From positions 1 to 40,131 of the forward strand of contig JAEEIN010000072.1 of the NCBI GenBank assembly GCA_016281385.1: a stretch of 40,131 nt of DNA. The letters are read 5' to 3'. This DNA is from Lachnospiraceae bacterium (GTDB lineage Bacteria > Bacillota > Clostridia > Lachnospirales > Lachnospiraceae). Made by a program: the position numbers and the translations under genes. The notes below the pieces were generated by a model. That model did no database searches. It was given only the letters and a program-made list of their open reading frames with translations, and was not told the DNA's origin. Every line of letters begins with the position of its first letter. Position 1 is the first letter of the stretch. This document shows positions 9,460-19,131 of this stretch, in pieces.

Positions 9460-12400
9460 TTATCTTATAGTGATGTTGTCGTCACCAAAGCTCTGCTTAA
9501 GCACATTTAATATCCCGGGTTCGGCCTTAAAGGTCATATCCGGTCCCAAAGTCTTGTAGGCTCTTTCAGCCTCAAGATATATGGTTATGGTATCCCTTCC
9601 GTCGGAATTCCTGATAAGTTCTTTCAGCTTATCGTTCTGTGAAAGAAAAGCCTCTTTGTTGGGGAATCTGATCCACAGTTCCCGCTTCTCGTCCGAGAAA
9701 GACGTCATGCTCTCCATAATGAGCTTTCCGCCCCGGTCCTCTTCCACCTGAACCCTTCCTGTCATAAATACCTTTGCGTCTTCCACAAGGTCCTTTGAAT
9801 ATTTCTCGTATGCCTTGGGAAAAACAATAACCTCCACCGATCCCAAAAGGTCTTCCAAAGAAAGCATTGCCATAGCCTGATTGGTCTTTGTGAATTTCAC
9901 CGTCTTTGCAGTGATCATTCCGCCGATTGTCGCACGGCTTCCGTCCTTGATCTTGACGGCCTCGGTCTCGGGATCGATCATAAAGTCCGCCGATGTTGCA
10001 CTTATCTTCTTCTGCCACATCGACCTGTATTCTTCCAGAGGATGTCCGGATACATAAATACCCAGGACTTCCTTTTCAAAGGCAAGCTTTGTTTCCTTGG
10101 AATACTCCCCTACATTGGGAAGAGTCTCCATGAAATCCTTCTTTGTTTCTTCGCCGGCAAGATCGAAGAGCGTCATCTGACCTGCCATGGAATGCTTCTT
10201 GTCGGCGGTCACAGTATCCATTATCTGAACATAAACGCTCATGTACTGCTTTCTTGTTCCGCCAAGGGAATCGAAGCAGCCGGCCTTTATGAAGTTCTCC
10301 ATGGCACGCTTGTTAAAGTCGTAATCCGCCATTCTCGTAACAAAATCCGTAAGGCTCTTATACGGGCCCCGCAGATTCCTCTCGGTAACAACCCCCTCGA
10401 TAACGGGCCTGCCCACGCTCTTTATGGCGGTGAGTGCGTAGCCGATCTTCCCGTCGATAACGGAAAAAGAACTCTCGCCTGTATTGATATCGGGTGCGAG
10501 AAGCTCGACACCCATGCTCCGGCAAACCTGAATATATTCGGAAACCTTGGCAGAGTTATCTATGACACTTGTCATCAATGACGCCATAAAGAGCGCCGGA
10601 TAATAGCATTTTAAATATGCGGTCTGGTAGGAGACAACCGCGTAGCACGCCGCATGGGATTTGTTGAAGGCGTACTTGGCGAAATCCATCATCTCGTCGT
10701 AGATCTCACCGGCGATCTCCTCGTTTATGCCTCTCTTGGCACAGCCGGGAACGTTCTCCTCAGCATTACCGTATATGAAGTTGGCACGCTCGACTTCCAT
10801 GACGTGTTGTTTCTTCTTACTCATGGCACGTCTTACAAGGTCGCTTCGGCCAAGGGTGTAGCCGCCGAGGTCACGGACTATCTGCATAACCTGCTCCTGG
10901 TAAACGATACAGCCGTAGGTAGGTTCAAGGATCGGCTGAAGCTCGGGAGTCAGATAGGTTACTTTGTCCCTGTTTTCCTTACCCTTTATGTACTTCGGGA
11001 TGAAGTCCATGGGGCCGGGACGGTACAGGGAGATACCTGCGGTAACATCCTCAAGGCTGGTGGGCTTGAGTTCCTTCATGAAACTCTTCATTCCCGCACT
11101 TTCAAGCTGGAACACGCCTTCCGTGTGGCCCGAGCCCATAAGGGCGAATACCTTGGGATCGTTGTAATCTATATGGTCGATGTCTATTCTTTTTCCAGTG
11201 TTCTTCTCGATAAGATCCAGAGCATCCTTTATAACGGTCAGGGTACGAAGCCCCAGGAAGTCCATCTTCAGAAGTCCCAGTTCCTCAAGAGTGGTCATGA
11301 CGAACTGCGTTGTGATGGAACCGTCCGCTCCCCTTTGAAGAGGAACAAAATTCTCAGCAGCCTCGGGGCAGATGAGAACGCCCGCTGCATGCATTGAAGT
11401 ATGTCTCGGAAGGCCTTCAAGCCTCTTTGACATGTCGATAAGGTACCTGACCTCTTCATCCGTTTCGTAAAGATTTCGAAGCTCCGGATTCATGGAAAGG
11501 GCCTTATCAAGTGTCATGTTAAGTTCGTTGGGGATCATCTTCGCGATCTGATCGCCCCTCTGATAGGGCATATCAAGAACGCGGGCCACATCCCTTATGA
11601 CACCCTTTGCCGCCAGGGTACCGAAGGTAACGATCTGAACAACCTTCTCGGGACCGTATTTGCGGCTGACGTAATCTATGACCTCCTGCCTTCTTTCGTA
11701 GCAGAAGTCAATATCGATATCGGGCATGGATACACGCTCGGGGTTTAAGAACCTTTCAAAAAGGAGGTTAAACCTTATTGGATCGATATTGGTGATATGC
11801 AGGCAATATGAAACGATACTGCCGGCGGCGGAACCTCTTCCGGGGCCGACGGGTATGCCTTCGGAACGGGCGTAGTTGATGAAATCCCAGACTATCAGGA
11901 AATAGTCGACATAGCCCATTCTTTTTATGGTAGCAAGCTCGTAATCAAGCCTCTCCCTTAATTCCTCCACGCGATCGGGATATCTTTCCTTAAGACCGTC
12001 GTCGCAGAGCTTGTTTAAGTATGTCCAGGAATCGTACCCTTCCGGCACCTCGAAATGAGGGAGTTTCGTCACGCCGAACTCGATCTCAACATTGCAGCGA
12101 TCGGCGATCTTCTGTGTATTTTCAAGAGCTTCGGGCGCATATAAAAACAACGCTCTCATCTCTTCTTCACTCTTTACATAGAACTGTCCGCCCTCGTATT
12201 TAAGGCGGTTCTCGTCCTTGACGGTCTTGCCCGTCTGAAGGCAGAGCAAAAGGTCATGGGGCTCGGCATCCTCAGCATAGGTATAATGCGCATCGTTTGT
12301 GGCGATAAGGCCTATGCCCAATTCCTTGCTCATGGAAAGAAGGGTGGCATTTACCATCCTCTGCTCAGGAATGCCGTGATCCTGAAGCTCAAGGAAATAG

Positions 12401-12909
12401 TTGTCGGGTCCGAAGCAGTCACGATACTTTATCGCGCACTTTTTTGCTTCATCCACAAGGCCTTTCTGGATAAGCCTCGGCACTTCGCCTGCAAGACAGG
12501 CCGATGCACAGATGAGGCCTTCATGAAACTCCTGCAATACCTCAAAGTCCACACGGGGTCTGTAATAGAAGCCTTCCGTAAAGCCCCGGGACACGATCTT
12601 GCAGAGATTCTCGTAACCCTTGTTGTTCTCGGCCAGAAGGATGAGGTGGTTGTACCTTTCGTCTCCGCCGTTTACTTCCTTATCGAATCTCGAACCGGGA
12701 GCCACATAGACCTCACAGCCGAGGATTGGCTTGATCCCCGCTTCCCTTGCGGCACGGTAAAAATCAATGACGCCGTACATAACACCGTGGTCGGTGATGG
12801 CCGCTGCGTTCATCCCAAGCTCTTTTACGCGCTTCACATATTCTTTTATCTTATTCGAGCCGTCCAGCAGGGAATATTCCGTGTGGACATGCAGATGAAC
12901 AAAGGACAT
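9460..12909 (-). CDS. dnaE: DNA polymerase III subunit alpha (DnaE)
   Basis: 1149 aa; PHP domain FVHLHVHTEYSLLDG, catalytic PDIDIDFCYERRQEVIDYV, GPGRGSAAGSIVSYCL. Confidence 0.97.
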   Translation of the reverse strand: MSFVHLHVHTEYSLLDGSNKIKEYVKRVKELGMNAAAITDHGVMYGVIDFYRAAREAGIKPILGCEVYVAPGSRFDKEVNGGDERYNHLILLAENNKGYENLCKIVSRGFTEGFYYRPRVDFEVLQEFHEGLICASACLAGEVPRLIQKGLVDEAKKCAIKYRDCFGPDNYFLELQDHGIPEQRMVNATLLSMSKELGIGLIATNDAHYTYAEDAEPHDLLLCLQTGKTVKDENRLKYEGGQFYVKSEEEMRALFLYAPEALENTQKIADRCNVEIEFGVTKLPHFEVPEGYDSWTYLNKLCDDGLKERYPDRVEELRERLDYELATIKRMGYVDYFLIVWDFINYARSEGIPVGPGRGSAAGSIVSYCLHITNIDPIRFNLLFERFLNPERVSMPDIDIDFCYERRQEVIDYVSRKYGPEKVVQIVTFGTLAAKGVIRDVARVLDMPYQRGDQIAKMIPNELNMTLDKALSMNPELRNLYETDEEVRYLIDMSKRLEGLPRHTSMHAAGVLICPEAAENFVPLQRGADGSITTQFVMTTLEELGLLKMDFLGLRTLTVIKDALDLIEKNTGKRIDIDHIDYNDPKVFALMGSGHTEGVFQLESAGMKSFMKELKPTSLEDVTAGISLYRPGPMDFIPKYIKGKENRDKVTYLTPELQPILEPTYGCIVYQEQVMQIVRDLGGYTLGRSDLVRRAMSKKKQHVMEVERANFIYGNAEENVPGCAKRGINEEIAGEIYDEMMDFAKYAFNKSHAACYAVVSYQTAYLKCYYPALFMASLMTSVIDNSAKVSEYIQVCRSMGVELLAPDINTGESSFSVIDGKIGYALTAIKSVGRPVIEGVVTERNLRGPYKSLTDFVTRMADYDFNKRAMENFIKAGCFDSLGGTRKQYMSVYVQIMDTVTADKKHSMAGQMTLFDLAGEETKKDFMETLPNVGEYSKETKLAFEKEVLGIYVSGHPLEEYRSMWQKKISATSADFMIDPETEAVKIKDGSRATIGGMITAKTVKFTKTNQAMAMLSLEDLLGSVEVIVFPKAYEKYSKDLVEDAKVFMTGRVQVEEDRGGKLIMESMTSFSDEKRELWIRFPNKEAFLSQNDKLKELIRNSDGRDTITIYLEAERAYKTLGPDMTFKAEPGILNVLKQSFGDDNITIR

Positions 12910-12954
12910 TTTTATACCCCGGTGTTTCAGAATTCAAACAAAATACCAAATTAC

Positions 12955-12983
12955 AGTATATCAATTTTGTGCAAAAAAAACAA
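12955..12983 (-). promoter_or_regulatory. Predicted sigma-A promoter of dnaE overlapping upstream terminator U-tract
   Basis: Minus strand TTGTTT - 17 bp - TATACT; the -35 is formed by the T-tract of the preceding terminator. Confidence 0.5.
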
Positions 12984-13025
12984 CCGAGCCTGTGATCACG
13001 TAATCCGTCTGCCACAGGTCCGGCT
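12973..13025 (-). terminator. Intrinsic terminator of the large secreted protein gene
   Basis: Minus strand AGCCGGACCTGTG ... CACAGGCTCGGTT (imperfect stem) followed by GTTTTTTTT. Confidence 0.65.
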
Positions 13026-13038
13026 GTCTGTTTGATCA

Positions 13039-16000
13039 TTATTTTGAAAAGAGATTACGTATGGCCTTTAAGATCTCAATATTCCCAAAGGGTCTTGCGT
13101 TGATCTTGAAGGTTACCGTTCTGGTTCCGATATAGCCCTTATCGGGATTTCCCTGCAGGACAACTTTTGCGGTTCCCTTTTTATAATTATCCTCATACGA
13201 ATCGGGAACGACCGTAATTTCCTCTCCCACTGCAACAGGAATGGGCTTAGCCTTTTTGTTTTTTACGATCAAAACTGTGATATCATCGTTATCAAGCTCG
13301 ATATCGGCTCCCGTAAATACCTTGGGATCAATGGTTATCTTTACCGACTTATCATTGATATTTGCCCTGATGATGCGGAAGTAACCCTGTATGGTCCCTT
13401 TATAATCACCGGTTCCGGTAACCGTCACGCAAACCGGTGTACCCTGCTCCAGTATGTGATCCTCCCCGATCTCTGTTCCGGCGGTTACATCAACTCTTTC
13501 TTTCGTTTCTGCGTTGATATAATACCAGTCCTTTGCATAAGTATACTTAAATGGGCAGGTACTGTCGTCGGCCCGGTAATAATCCGTCCCGGCTTTAAGC
13601 TTTTTGCCGTTAGCATCCGTTACCGTAACGGAGGTCTTTTTGAACAATCCGGTTGTATTCTCCTTATAGATCACATCGGAAGCCTTAACAACGGCATTGG
13701 AGAACTTTGTCTCACTGATCGTAAAGTCTCTCATGTCGGATCCGGCGTAATTACCTTTACCGTTTATGATAACATAAGGCCTTTGTGCATCGTCCTCTCC
13801 CGTTATCTTCTTGTTGTTCTTATAGGTGAGGGTGTAATCCTTTCCGTTTACAAGATACTCGCCCGAACGCTTGTCCCTGAGCCTGATATTCGGTGTTGTC
13901 GAGTCTTTTGTCTTTGAAAACTTCGGTATAACTTCCGGCTCCCAGATACAATACTGTCCCCGGGCGTCCTCAACTTCAAAGCCGATCTCCAGACTTGTAT
14001 CGGATTTCAGGATCTTATAAGGCACGATCTTAAATGTCTTTTTTACACTTCCGGTATATTTACCCTTTCCTGTAAAGGTTACCGTAGCTTTGCCGGCCTT
14101 AATATCGTTTTTGTAAGAAACTCTGTAGTCTCTTCCAAGGACAAGTGTCTCCCGGGAGTCACTGCCTGCCGCTTTATAAGTTAAATCAATACCATAAGAA
14201 TCGTTTCCGTCCGGATGACCCGCGACATAGTTATGCCACCCTGTATAAACAAATCCCTTTCTTGCGGAATCATATATAACATCGTTTCTCGTGCTTGCTG
14301 AGAAATCACTCGGAACCTTTACATTCTTAAAGTTTATACCGGTAATGGTCATTGTTTTTGTAACGGTTCCGGTAAAGCCTCCTTTACCCTTATACTTTAT
14401 GGTATATTTGCCAAGTTCCCTGAACCCGTCGGGATGATCCACATACTCAACCTCGTAGTCGATGCCTTCCCAAAGATAATTCTTCTTGGAATTACCCTTC
14501 GTTCCGGTCACATAATAGAACCGCATGGGCTGCTTTATATTGCTTCCGGTATAGGAAACCGAGCTTACATATCCCTCCGTCTTTACCTTTGAAAGCTTTG
14601 TACCCTTAATATTAAAGCTCGTATATGCCATTCCGGTATAATTACCGATGCCTGTAATGGTAACCTTCGCCTTACCGACTTCGCGGTTTGAAGAATAAGA
14701 AAGCCTGTAGTCGGTTCCGTATACCAGCGTATATTTCTTTGCATTATCCTTAAGAACAAAACTGAATTCATTTCCGTTCTTATCAAGAACACGGGTCGAA
14801 GAATCCGTTTCCTCTCCCTCAAGAATAAAGTCCGCTCCGGTGTAGGACTGATCCGGGATCTTTGAGATCGTCACCCCGGAGATAAGTGACTGGCCGGCTT
14901 TATCAACTATTTTAAGCCTTAAGGTCTTTGTTCCGGTGTAATTACCCTTACCTATTACTTTGACTTCATATATTCCGGGGGTCTTAAAGGCATTCTCATC
15001 ATAGAGATTTACGGGATCCGTCGAATTTTTATCCGTATGAGGATAGTAAAGGGTGTAATCCGTGTTGTTTTTAAGGGTTACCGTCTTTCCGTTCAGCGAA
15101 TACTTAATTGTAAACTTGCCCTTCTGAACATTTCCGTTTGCATACAGGCTCTGATGCGCAAATTCAGGATCATCAGCCAATGTGCCCGCAGGATCCTCAT
15201 CAGTGAAGGCGTTCTCTATCGAGGTCGGATTAATGGTAAATGTCTGGGAGACGGTTCCCGTATAGTTGTTCTTTCCGGTTATTATAACCGTAGGTGCGAT
15301 ACTTTTTCCGTTCTTTCCGACAGCGTCCTTTGAAGCCGCCTTTACATTGTTCTTGTAGCTTACGGTATATTCATTCGGAGAAACCTTGTATTTTCCTTCA
15401 TATACCACAGGCACGGGTCTGACCTCTTTGCCCGTATAAGTCTGATCCGGGATCAGCTTCATCCAGTAACCCGACGGAGGATTCTTGACCTCCGCTTTAA
15501 GGTTTATTGATACGGTGTCGCTTTCGGACATCTGCCCCGGCTTTACAAAAAGCTGCGTGCTCATTTCTGTCGGATAAAGCTGGCTTTTCGGCGTTACGGA
15601 AATGCTGAAGCTGTCGCCCGGATATATGCCAAGTCCGAATTCCGGAACCCAAAGATCAAAGTAGGAATAACTGTAAAGTTTAATTCCTGCCTTGAAATCA
15701 AGATACTGATTACCTGTATTTTTGATGGTGAAAGTTTTTGCCGGGAATTTCTCCTGACTGACAGCAGTTTCCCAGATCGCATCTTCATTCGGCGAAACCG
15801 TAAATGCAAAGACCTTCTTCAGAACGGATATCCTGATATTAACATTCTTATCCGCCGTAAAGTCTGTCGGAATCGCAAGTTCATAATTGTGTTCACCTTC
15901 ATCCAATTTCGCTTTTGGGGCGATATTTATTGAAGCAGTCTTACCCGGAAGGACAATATGCCTTGAATAGTCTTTTGCTTCAAATGTGTCACTGTCAAGG

Positions 16001-19000
16001 GAATTCAATCCAAGAAAGATCGTTCCCTTATTCTCAACCGTCACATCCTTCCCTGCAGGTACGGAATCCTTAACGTACTCAAAGTAAAGGGAAGATGGAG
16101 TAACTTCTATTTCCGATCTGCGTTCAAATTCAGTATCACAGATCAGAACAAGTTTTGCTTTTTGTCCCTTATCATCGACCACACTGCTTTTTTCGGCCTT
16201 CCCTCCCGAAGGAAGTACAATGGTCCTCACGCTCGGCTCGCTTAAATACCTTTCATAGTAATAAAAAGTCGGAGCGTTTACGGCATATTCTCCGCCCTCT
16301 GCCCTGAATACGTAGCCGCCATTTATACAAAGGCGCGAAACATCCACAGCATATCCTGTGTTACTTGCGGCATATGCACTCATTGAAGCAGTGCCGTAAA
16401 CATCACCGTTTACCGCACGGATCGCAGCGCTTCCTTTTCCCCTGCTTTCACAGCAGAAAATACCGCCGTTCAGATTAAACATCAGCGGCACATAAACACA
16501 TGGTGTCTCGTCCGCCACATTAATAACATCTATCGTTCCGCCGTTCTGTTCCAGTTCATATGCAAGCAGAGCGTATGCATCCTTTTTAGTGTTCCGGCAG
16601 TTAACCTCAAGATAGCCTCCATTGACCGTCAGTTTTGACATACTTGTGTTGCCCTGTATCAACTTGTTCGATACGTTCATGGATCCGGATACGATCACAT
16701 GACCGTTTTCGATGACTACATTCTGGTAATTTTCCTTGAATATAAGTGAGCCGGCCAGTCTTAATGTACCCTCGTCCGATCCCTTCACGGTAAATGTAAA
16801 TCCGTCGCCGCCCTTGTTCGTTATACCGGGTATGGTCACATCATCCCCGGCCTCCAATGTAACGGTAAGATCTCCTATGATATAGAAACTTCCGGTATCG
16901 GGACAGATCTTTTTAAGTTCCGTGGCCGTATACTCACCCGCTGCTCCGACCACAAACTGCGCTTTAACCCCACACCGGCTTTGGCTGCCCCCGCCATTCT
17001 CCAGGAAGTTGACATTAATGGTGTCTATGTCATCAAGATCCGCATTGTTTGCGCTTAATGAAGCTTTGGGTCTTAACGTAAAGGTTGCTGTCTCCCCGGG
17101 TTTTAAACTGTCCTTTGACAGTTTGCCCAAATTCCAACGCTCCGCCTGTGTCACTTCAACGATCTTTACTCTGACATTGCCGGTATTCTTTATTACTACG
17201 GCCTGTGCCTCGGGAATTTCTTTATAACCCGTCGCGGCACTTCCGAAGTCGTACAGATCCTTTTCTACCGACAATTCCGTTCTCTTACTGTCTTCTACAG
17301 CAAAAGAAAGTGAGAGCATGATATACGCTCCCTGTTTTGTCCTGATATAGAACGGATCAACAGAATAATTGCCGACTCCCAATCCCTTCTTGGGGCAGAT
17401 CGTGATGGTTGTTTCCTGACCCACGGCAAGATCAAGCTTATCGTCTTTAAATGTCACATCGTAAGCATCCGTTTTCGGAATCGTAAATGTAACATCTTTG
17501 ATACCCGTATTCTTTACCGTAAAAACTTTTGCATCCGGCAGTTCAAAATAATCTTTGTATACGCGCCAGAAATCAGCGGACGTGTCACCTATAACTTCGA
17601 TATTGGCATCATTTGCCTTTACCTTATAACTCAGTTCTACCTTTACGTATTTATATGTGTAATTTGACTGTATTGTTACAGTTTCCTTGTAGTCAGCTGC
17701 AGCAAGATCATCCTTCGGCTGTGCGGTAAATGTGGCACTTTCTCCCGGAAGAAGATAGTCTGCCGACAATTCGCTCAGTTCAAAATACTCCGTTTCGGAT
17801 CTTGTGATCCACATCGGAACATCACCGACATTCTTAACTGTTATCGTCTTTTTTTCGGGTCTTGGATCTCCATATGTGATCTTGCCGAAAGAACAAGACG
17901 TCTTGTCGACATTTATTTCGGCCCATTTACTTTTCTGATAAATATTTACTTCTTTTGCGACAGCATTTGTGTCCGTTTCAAATATGGTATCATACTCAAG
18001 TATGGGATATGTACTTCCGGGATAGAGGGAAAAAGTACCGGCAGACTGCTTCTTATAAAATTCGGGGCCCACCATCTTTGCGCCATCTTCCAGAGTGAAA
18101 TTTCCGTTATGCTTCAAAAGAAGGCCATAGGTGTTGCTGACAGCCCTGAAAATGGAATTTCCTTTTATGGAAAAGTTTTCCGCGATGACCGCTGCGCCCG
18201 AGCTTGCTCTCTTACGGGCGTAGAACATAGATTCTCCGCTTATGTCAATATTTCCGGTTATCCTTACTGCCGGAGCTATACCGCCGTGGAAGCAATCATA
18301 CCAGAACACTCCGCCGGTCATGGTCAGATTATCCGCGATATGTGTGAGCATACGGTTTATATGCTGCTCAACATAAACTTTACCGCCCTCTATCAGCAGA
18401 TTTCTGCAATCCAGCGGTGAAAAGAAACTATTGGTGTGTATTATTTCAAGAAAACCTTTCTTTACAGTCAGATCCCCCCCGGTTATAGGACCTGAATCTG
18501 TGATTATGTGGCCTCCGTTAAGCACGATATTGTAGTTGGTTTTGTAATCTTTCTCCTCATCATTTCTAAACCAGATAGGTCCGTTCACACGGATCTTACC
18601 CTTGTCGGAGCCTGTAAATGTCAGCGTTCCCGAAGTATTGTTCGCGCCCTGTATTCCCTTAATGGTTACATCCGTAGTATCTGAGATCTTTATGGTCGTG
18701 TCGCCGGTAATGAAGATTATGGTTCCGCTGCCAAATTCCTCCACAAGCTGTTCGGCAGTATATTCGCCCTCAATTCCATCCGATGACTTTAATGCATCCT
18801 CTTCATATTCTTCATCGGAAGTCTGATCTTCGTTTTCTTTTTCCGATGTTGTGATCTCATCATCCGCATTGGGCAATTCACCGAGGGAGACATCCGGCTG
18901 TGCGGTCTCAGCGGTTTCTGTCAGTTCCTGTTCCACAGGCTCATCAGCATAGACTGCGGTAGCAAAAGAACCGCCCCAATCGCCCATGATCAGTGTTGCT

Positions 19001-19041
19001 GCGAGTAAAACCGACAGCATCCTCTTGACTGCTGTTTTCAT
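13039..19041 (-). CDS. Very large secreted modular protein: two beta-helix-like modules, ASH/choice-of-anchor-D-like domains, about eight C-terminal YTG-type Ig-like repeats
   Basis: Signal peptide MKTAVKRMLSVLLAATLIMGDWGGSFATAVYA; repeated ...VTVENKG/FTIKNTG... modules; repeated G(K)GNYTGT...F.I blocks. Start placed at GGAGG-preceded ATG (19041), not the ORF-track start at 19107. Confidence 0.9.
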   Translation of the reverse strand: MKTAVKRMLSVLLAATLIMGDWGGSFATAVYADEPVEQELTETAETAQPDVSLGELPNADDEITTSEKENEDQTSDEEYEEDALKSSDGIEGEYTAEQLVEEFGSGTIIFITGDTTIKISDTTDVTIKGIQGANNTSGTLTFTGSDKGKIRVNGPIWFRNDEEKDYKTNYNIVLNGGHIITDSGPITGGDLTVKKGFLEIIHTNSFFSPLDCRNLLIEGGKVYVEQHINRMLTHIADNLTMTGGVFWYDCFHGGIAPAVRITGNIDISGESMFYARKRASSGAAVIAENFSIKGNSIFRAVSNTYGLLLKHNGNFTLEDGAKMVGPEFYKKQSAGTFSLYPGSTYPILEYDTIFETDTNAVAKEVNIYQKSKWAEINVDKTSCSFGKITYGDPRPEKKTITVKNVGDVPMWITRSETEYFELSELSADYLLPGESATFTAQPKDDLAAADYKETVTIQSNYTYKYVKVELSYKVKANDANIEVIGDTSADFWRVYKDYFELPDAKVFTVKNTGIKDVTFTIPKTDAYDVTFKDDKLDLAVGQETTITICPKKGLGVGNYSVDPFYIRTKQGAYIMLSLSFAVEDSKRTELSVEKDLYDFGSAATGYKEIPEAQAVVIKNTGNVRVKIVEVTQAERWNLGKLSKDSLKPGETATFTLRPKASLSANNADLDDIDTINVNFLENGGGSQSRCGVKAQFVVGAAGEYTATELKKICPDTGSFYIIGDLTVTLEAGDDVTIPGITNKGGDGFTFTVKGSDEGTLRLAGSLIFKENYQNVVIENGHVIVSGSMNVSNKLIQGNTSMSKLTVNGGYLEVNCRNTKKDAYALLAYELEQNGGTIDVINVADETPCVYVPLMFNLNGGIFCCESRGKGSAAIRAVNGDVYGTASMSAYAASNTGYAVDVSRLCINGGYVFRAEGGEYAVNAPTFYYYERYLSEPSVRTIVLPSGGKAEKSSVVDDKGQKAKLVLICDTEFERRSEIEVTPSSLYFEYVKDSVPAGKDVTVENKGTIFLGLNSLDSDTFEAKDYSRHIVLPGKTASINIAPKAKLDEGEHNYELAIPTDFTADKNVNIRISVLKKVFAFTVSPNEDAIWETAVSQEKFPAKTFTIKNTGNQYLDFKAGIKLYSYSYFDLWVPEFGLGIYPGDSFSISVTPKSQLYPTEMSTQLFVKPGQMSESDTVSINLKAEVKNPPSGYWMKLIPDQTYTGKEVRPVPVVYEGKYKVSPNEYTVSYKNNVKAASKDAVGKNGKSIAPTVIITGKNNYTGTVSQTFTINPTSIENAFTDEDPAGTLADDPEFAHQSLYANGNVQKGKFTIKYSLNGKTVTLKNNTDYTLYYPHTDKNSTDPVNLYDENAFKTPGIYEVKVIGKGNYTGTKTLRLKIVDKAGQSLISGVTISKIPDQSYTGADFILEGEETDSSTRVLDKNGNEFSFVLKDNAKKYTLVYGTDYRLSYSSNREVGKAKVTITGIGNYTGMAYTSFNIKGTKLSKVKTEGYVSSVSYTGSNIKQPMRFYYVTGTKGNSKKNYLWEGIDYEVEYVDHPDGFRELGKYTIKYKGKGGFTGTVTKTMTITGINFKNVKVPSDFSASTRNDVIYDSARKGFVYTGWHNYVAGHPDGNDSYGIDLTYKAAGSDSRETLVLGRDYRVSYKNDIKAGKATVTFTGKGKYTGSVKKTFKIVPYKILKSDTSLEIGFEVEDARGQYCIWEPEVIPKFSKTKDSTTPNIRLRDKRSGEYLVNGKDYTLTYKNNKKITGEDDAQRPYVIINGKGNYAGSDMRDFTISETKFSNAVVKASDVIYKENTTGLFKKTSVTVTDANGKKLKAGTDYYRADDSTCPFKYTYAKDWYYINAETKERVDVTAGTEIGEDHILEQGTPVCVTVTGTGDYKGTIQGYFRIIRANINDKSVKITIDPKVFTGADIELDNDDITVLIVKNKKAKPIPVAVGEEITVVPDSYEDNYKKGTAKVVLQGNPDKGYIGTRTVTFKINARPFGNIEILKAIRNLFSK

Positions 19042-19062
19042 AAACTTTCCTCCAAATAAAAA

Positions 19063-19097
19063 ACTGTTTTCGCGAAACATCATATCACGAAAACAGT
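19063..19097 (-). terminator. Inverted repeat downstream of metK (terminator-like on minus strand; also overlaps next promoter)
   Basis: Perfect 10-bp inverted repeat ACTGTTTTCG / CGAAAACAGT, followed on minus strand by TTTTTTATTT. Confidence 0.6.
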
Positions 19098-19107
19098 CTT
19101 TATTCAA
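19079..19107 (-). promoter_or_regulatory. Predicted sigma-A promoter of the large secreted protein gene
   Basis: Minus strand TTGAAT - 17 bp - TATGAT. Confidence 0.5.
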
Positions 19108-19131
19108 AACGATATATTGCTGACTTACTGC

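Noticed and set aside
10654-11397. 247-aa plus-strand ORF antisense to dnaE
   Set aside because: Shadow ORF opposite conserved dnaE motifs; no recognisable protein family.
12256-13035. 259-aa plus-strand ORF across the dnaE start
   Set aside because: Covers dnaE N-terminus in antisense and the dnaE promoter/terminator region; no support.
13039-15460. DNA-level tandem repeat or phase-variable repeat tract in the large secreted protein
   Set aside because: Repeats are only visible at the protein level and are strongly diverged; no near-identical nucleotide copies or homopolymer slippage tract noticed.
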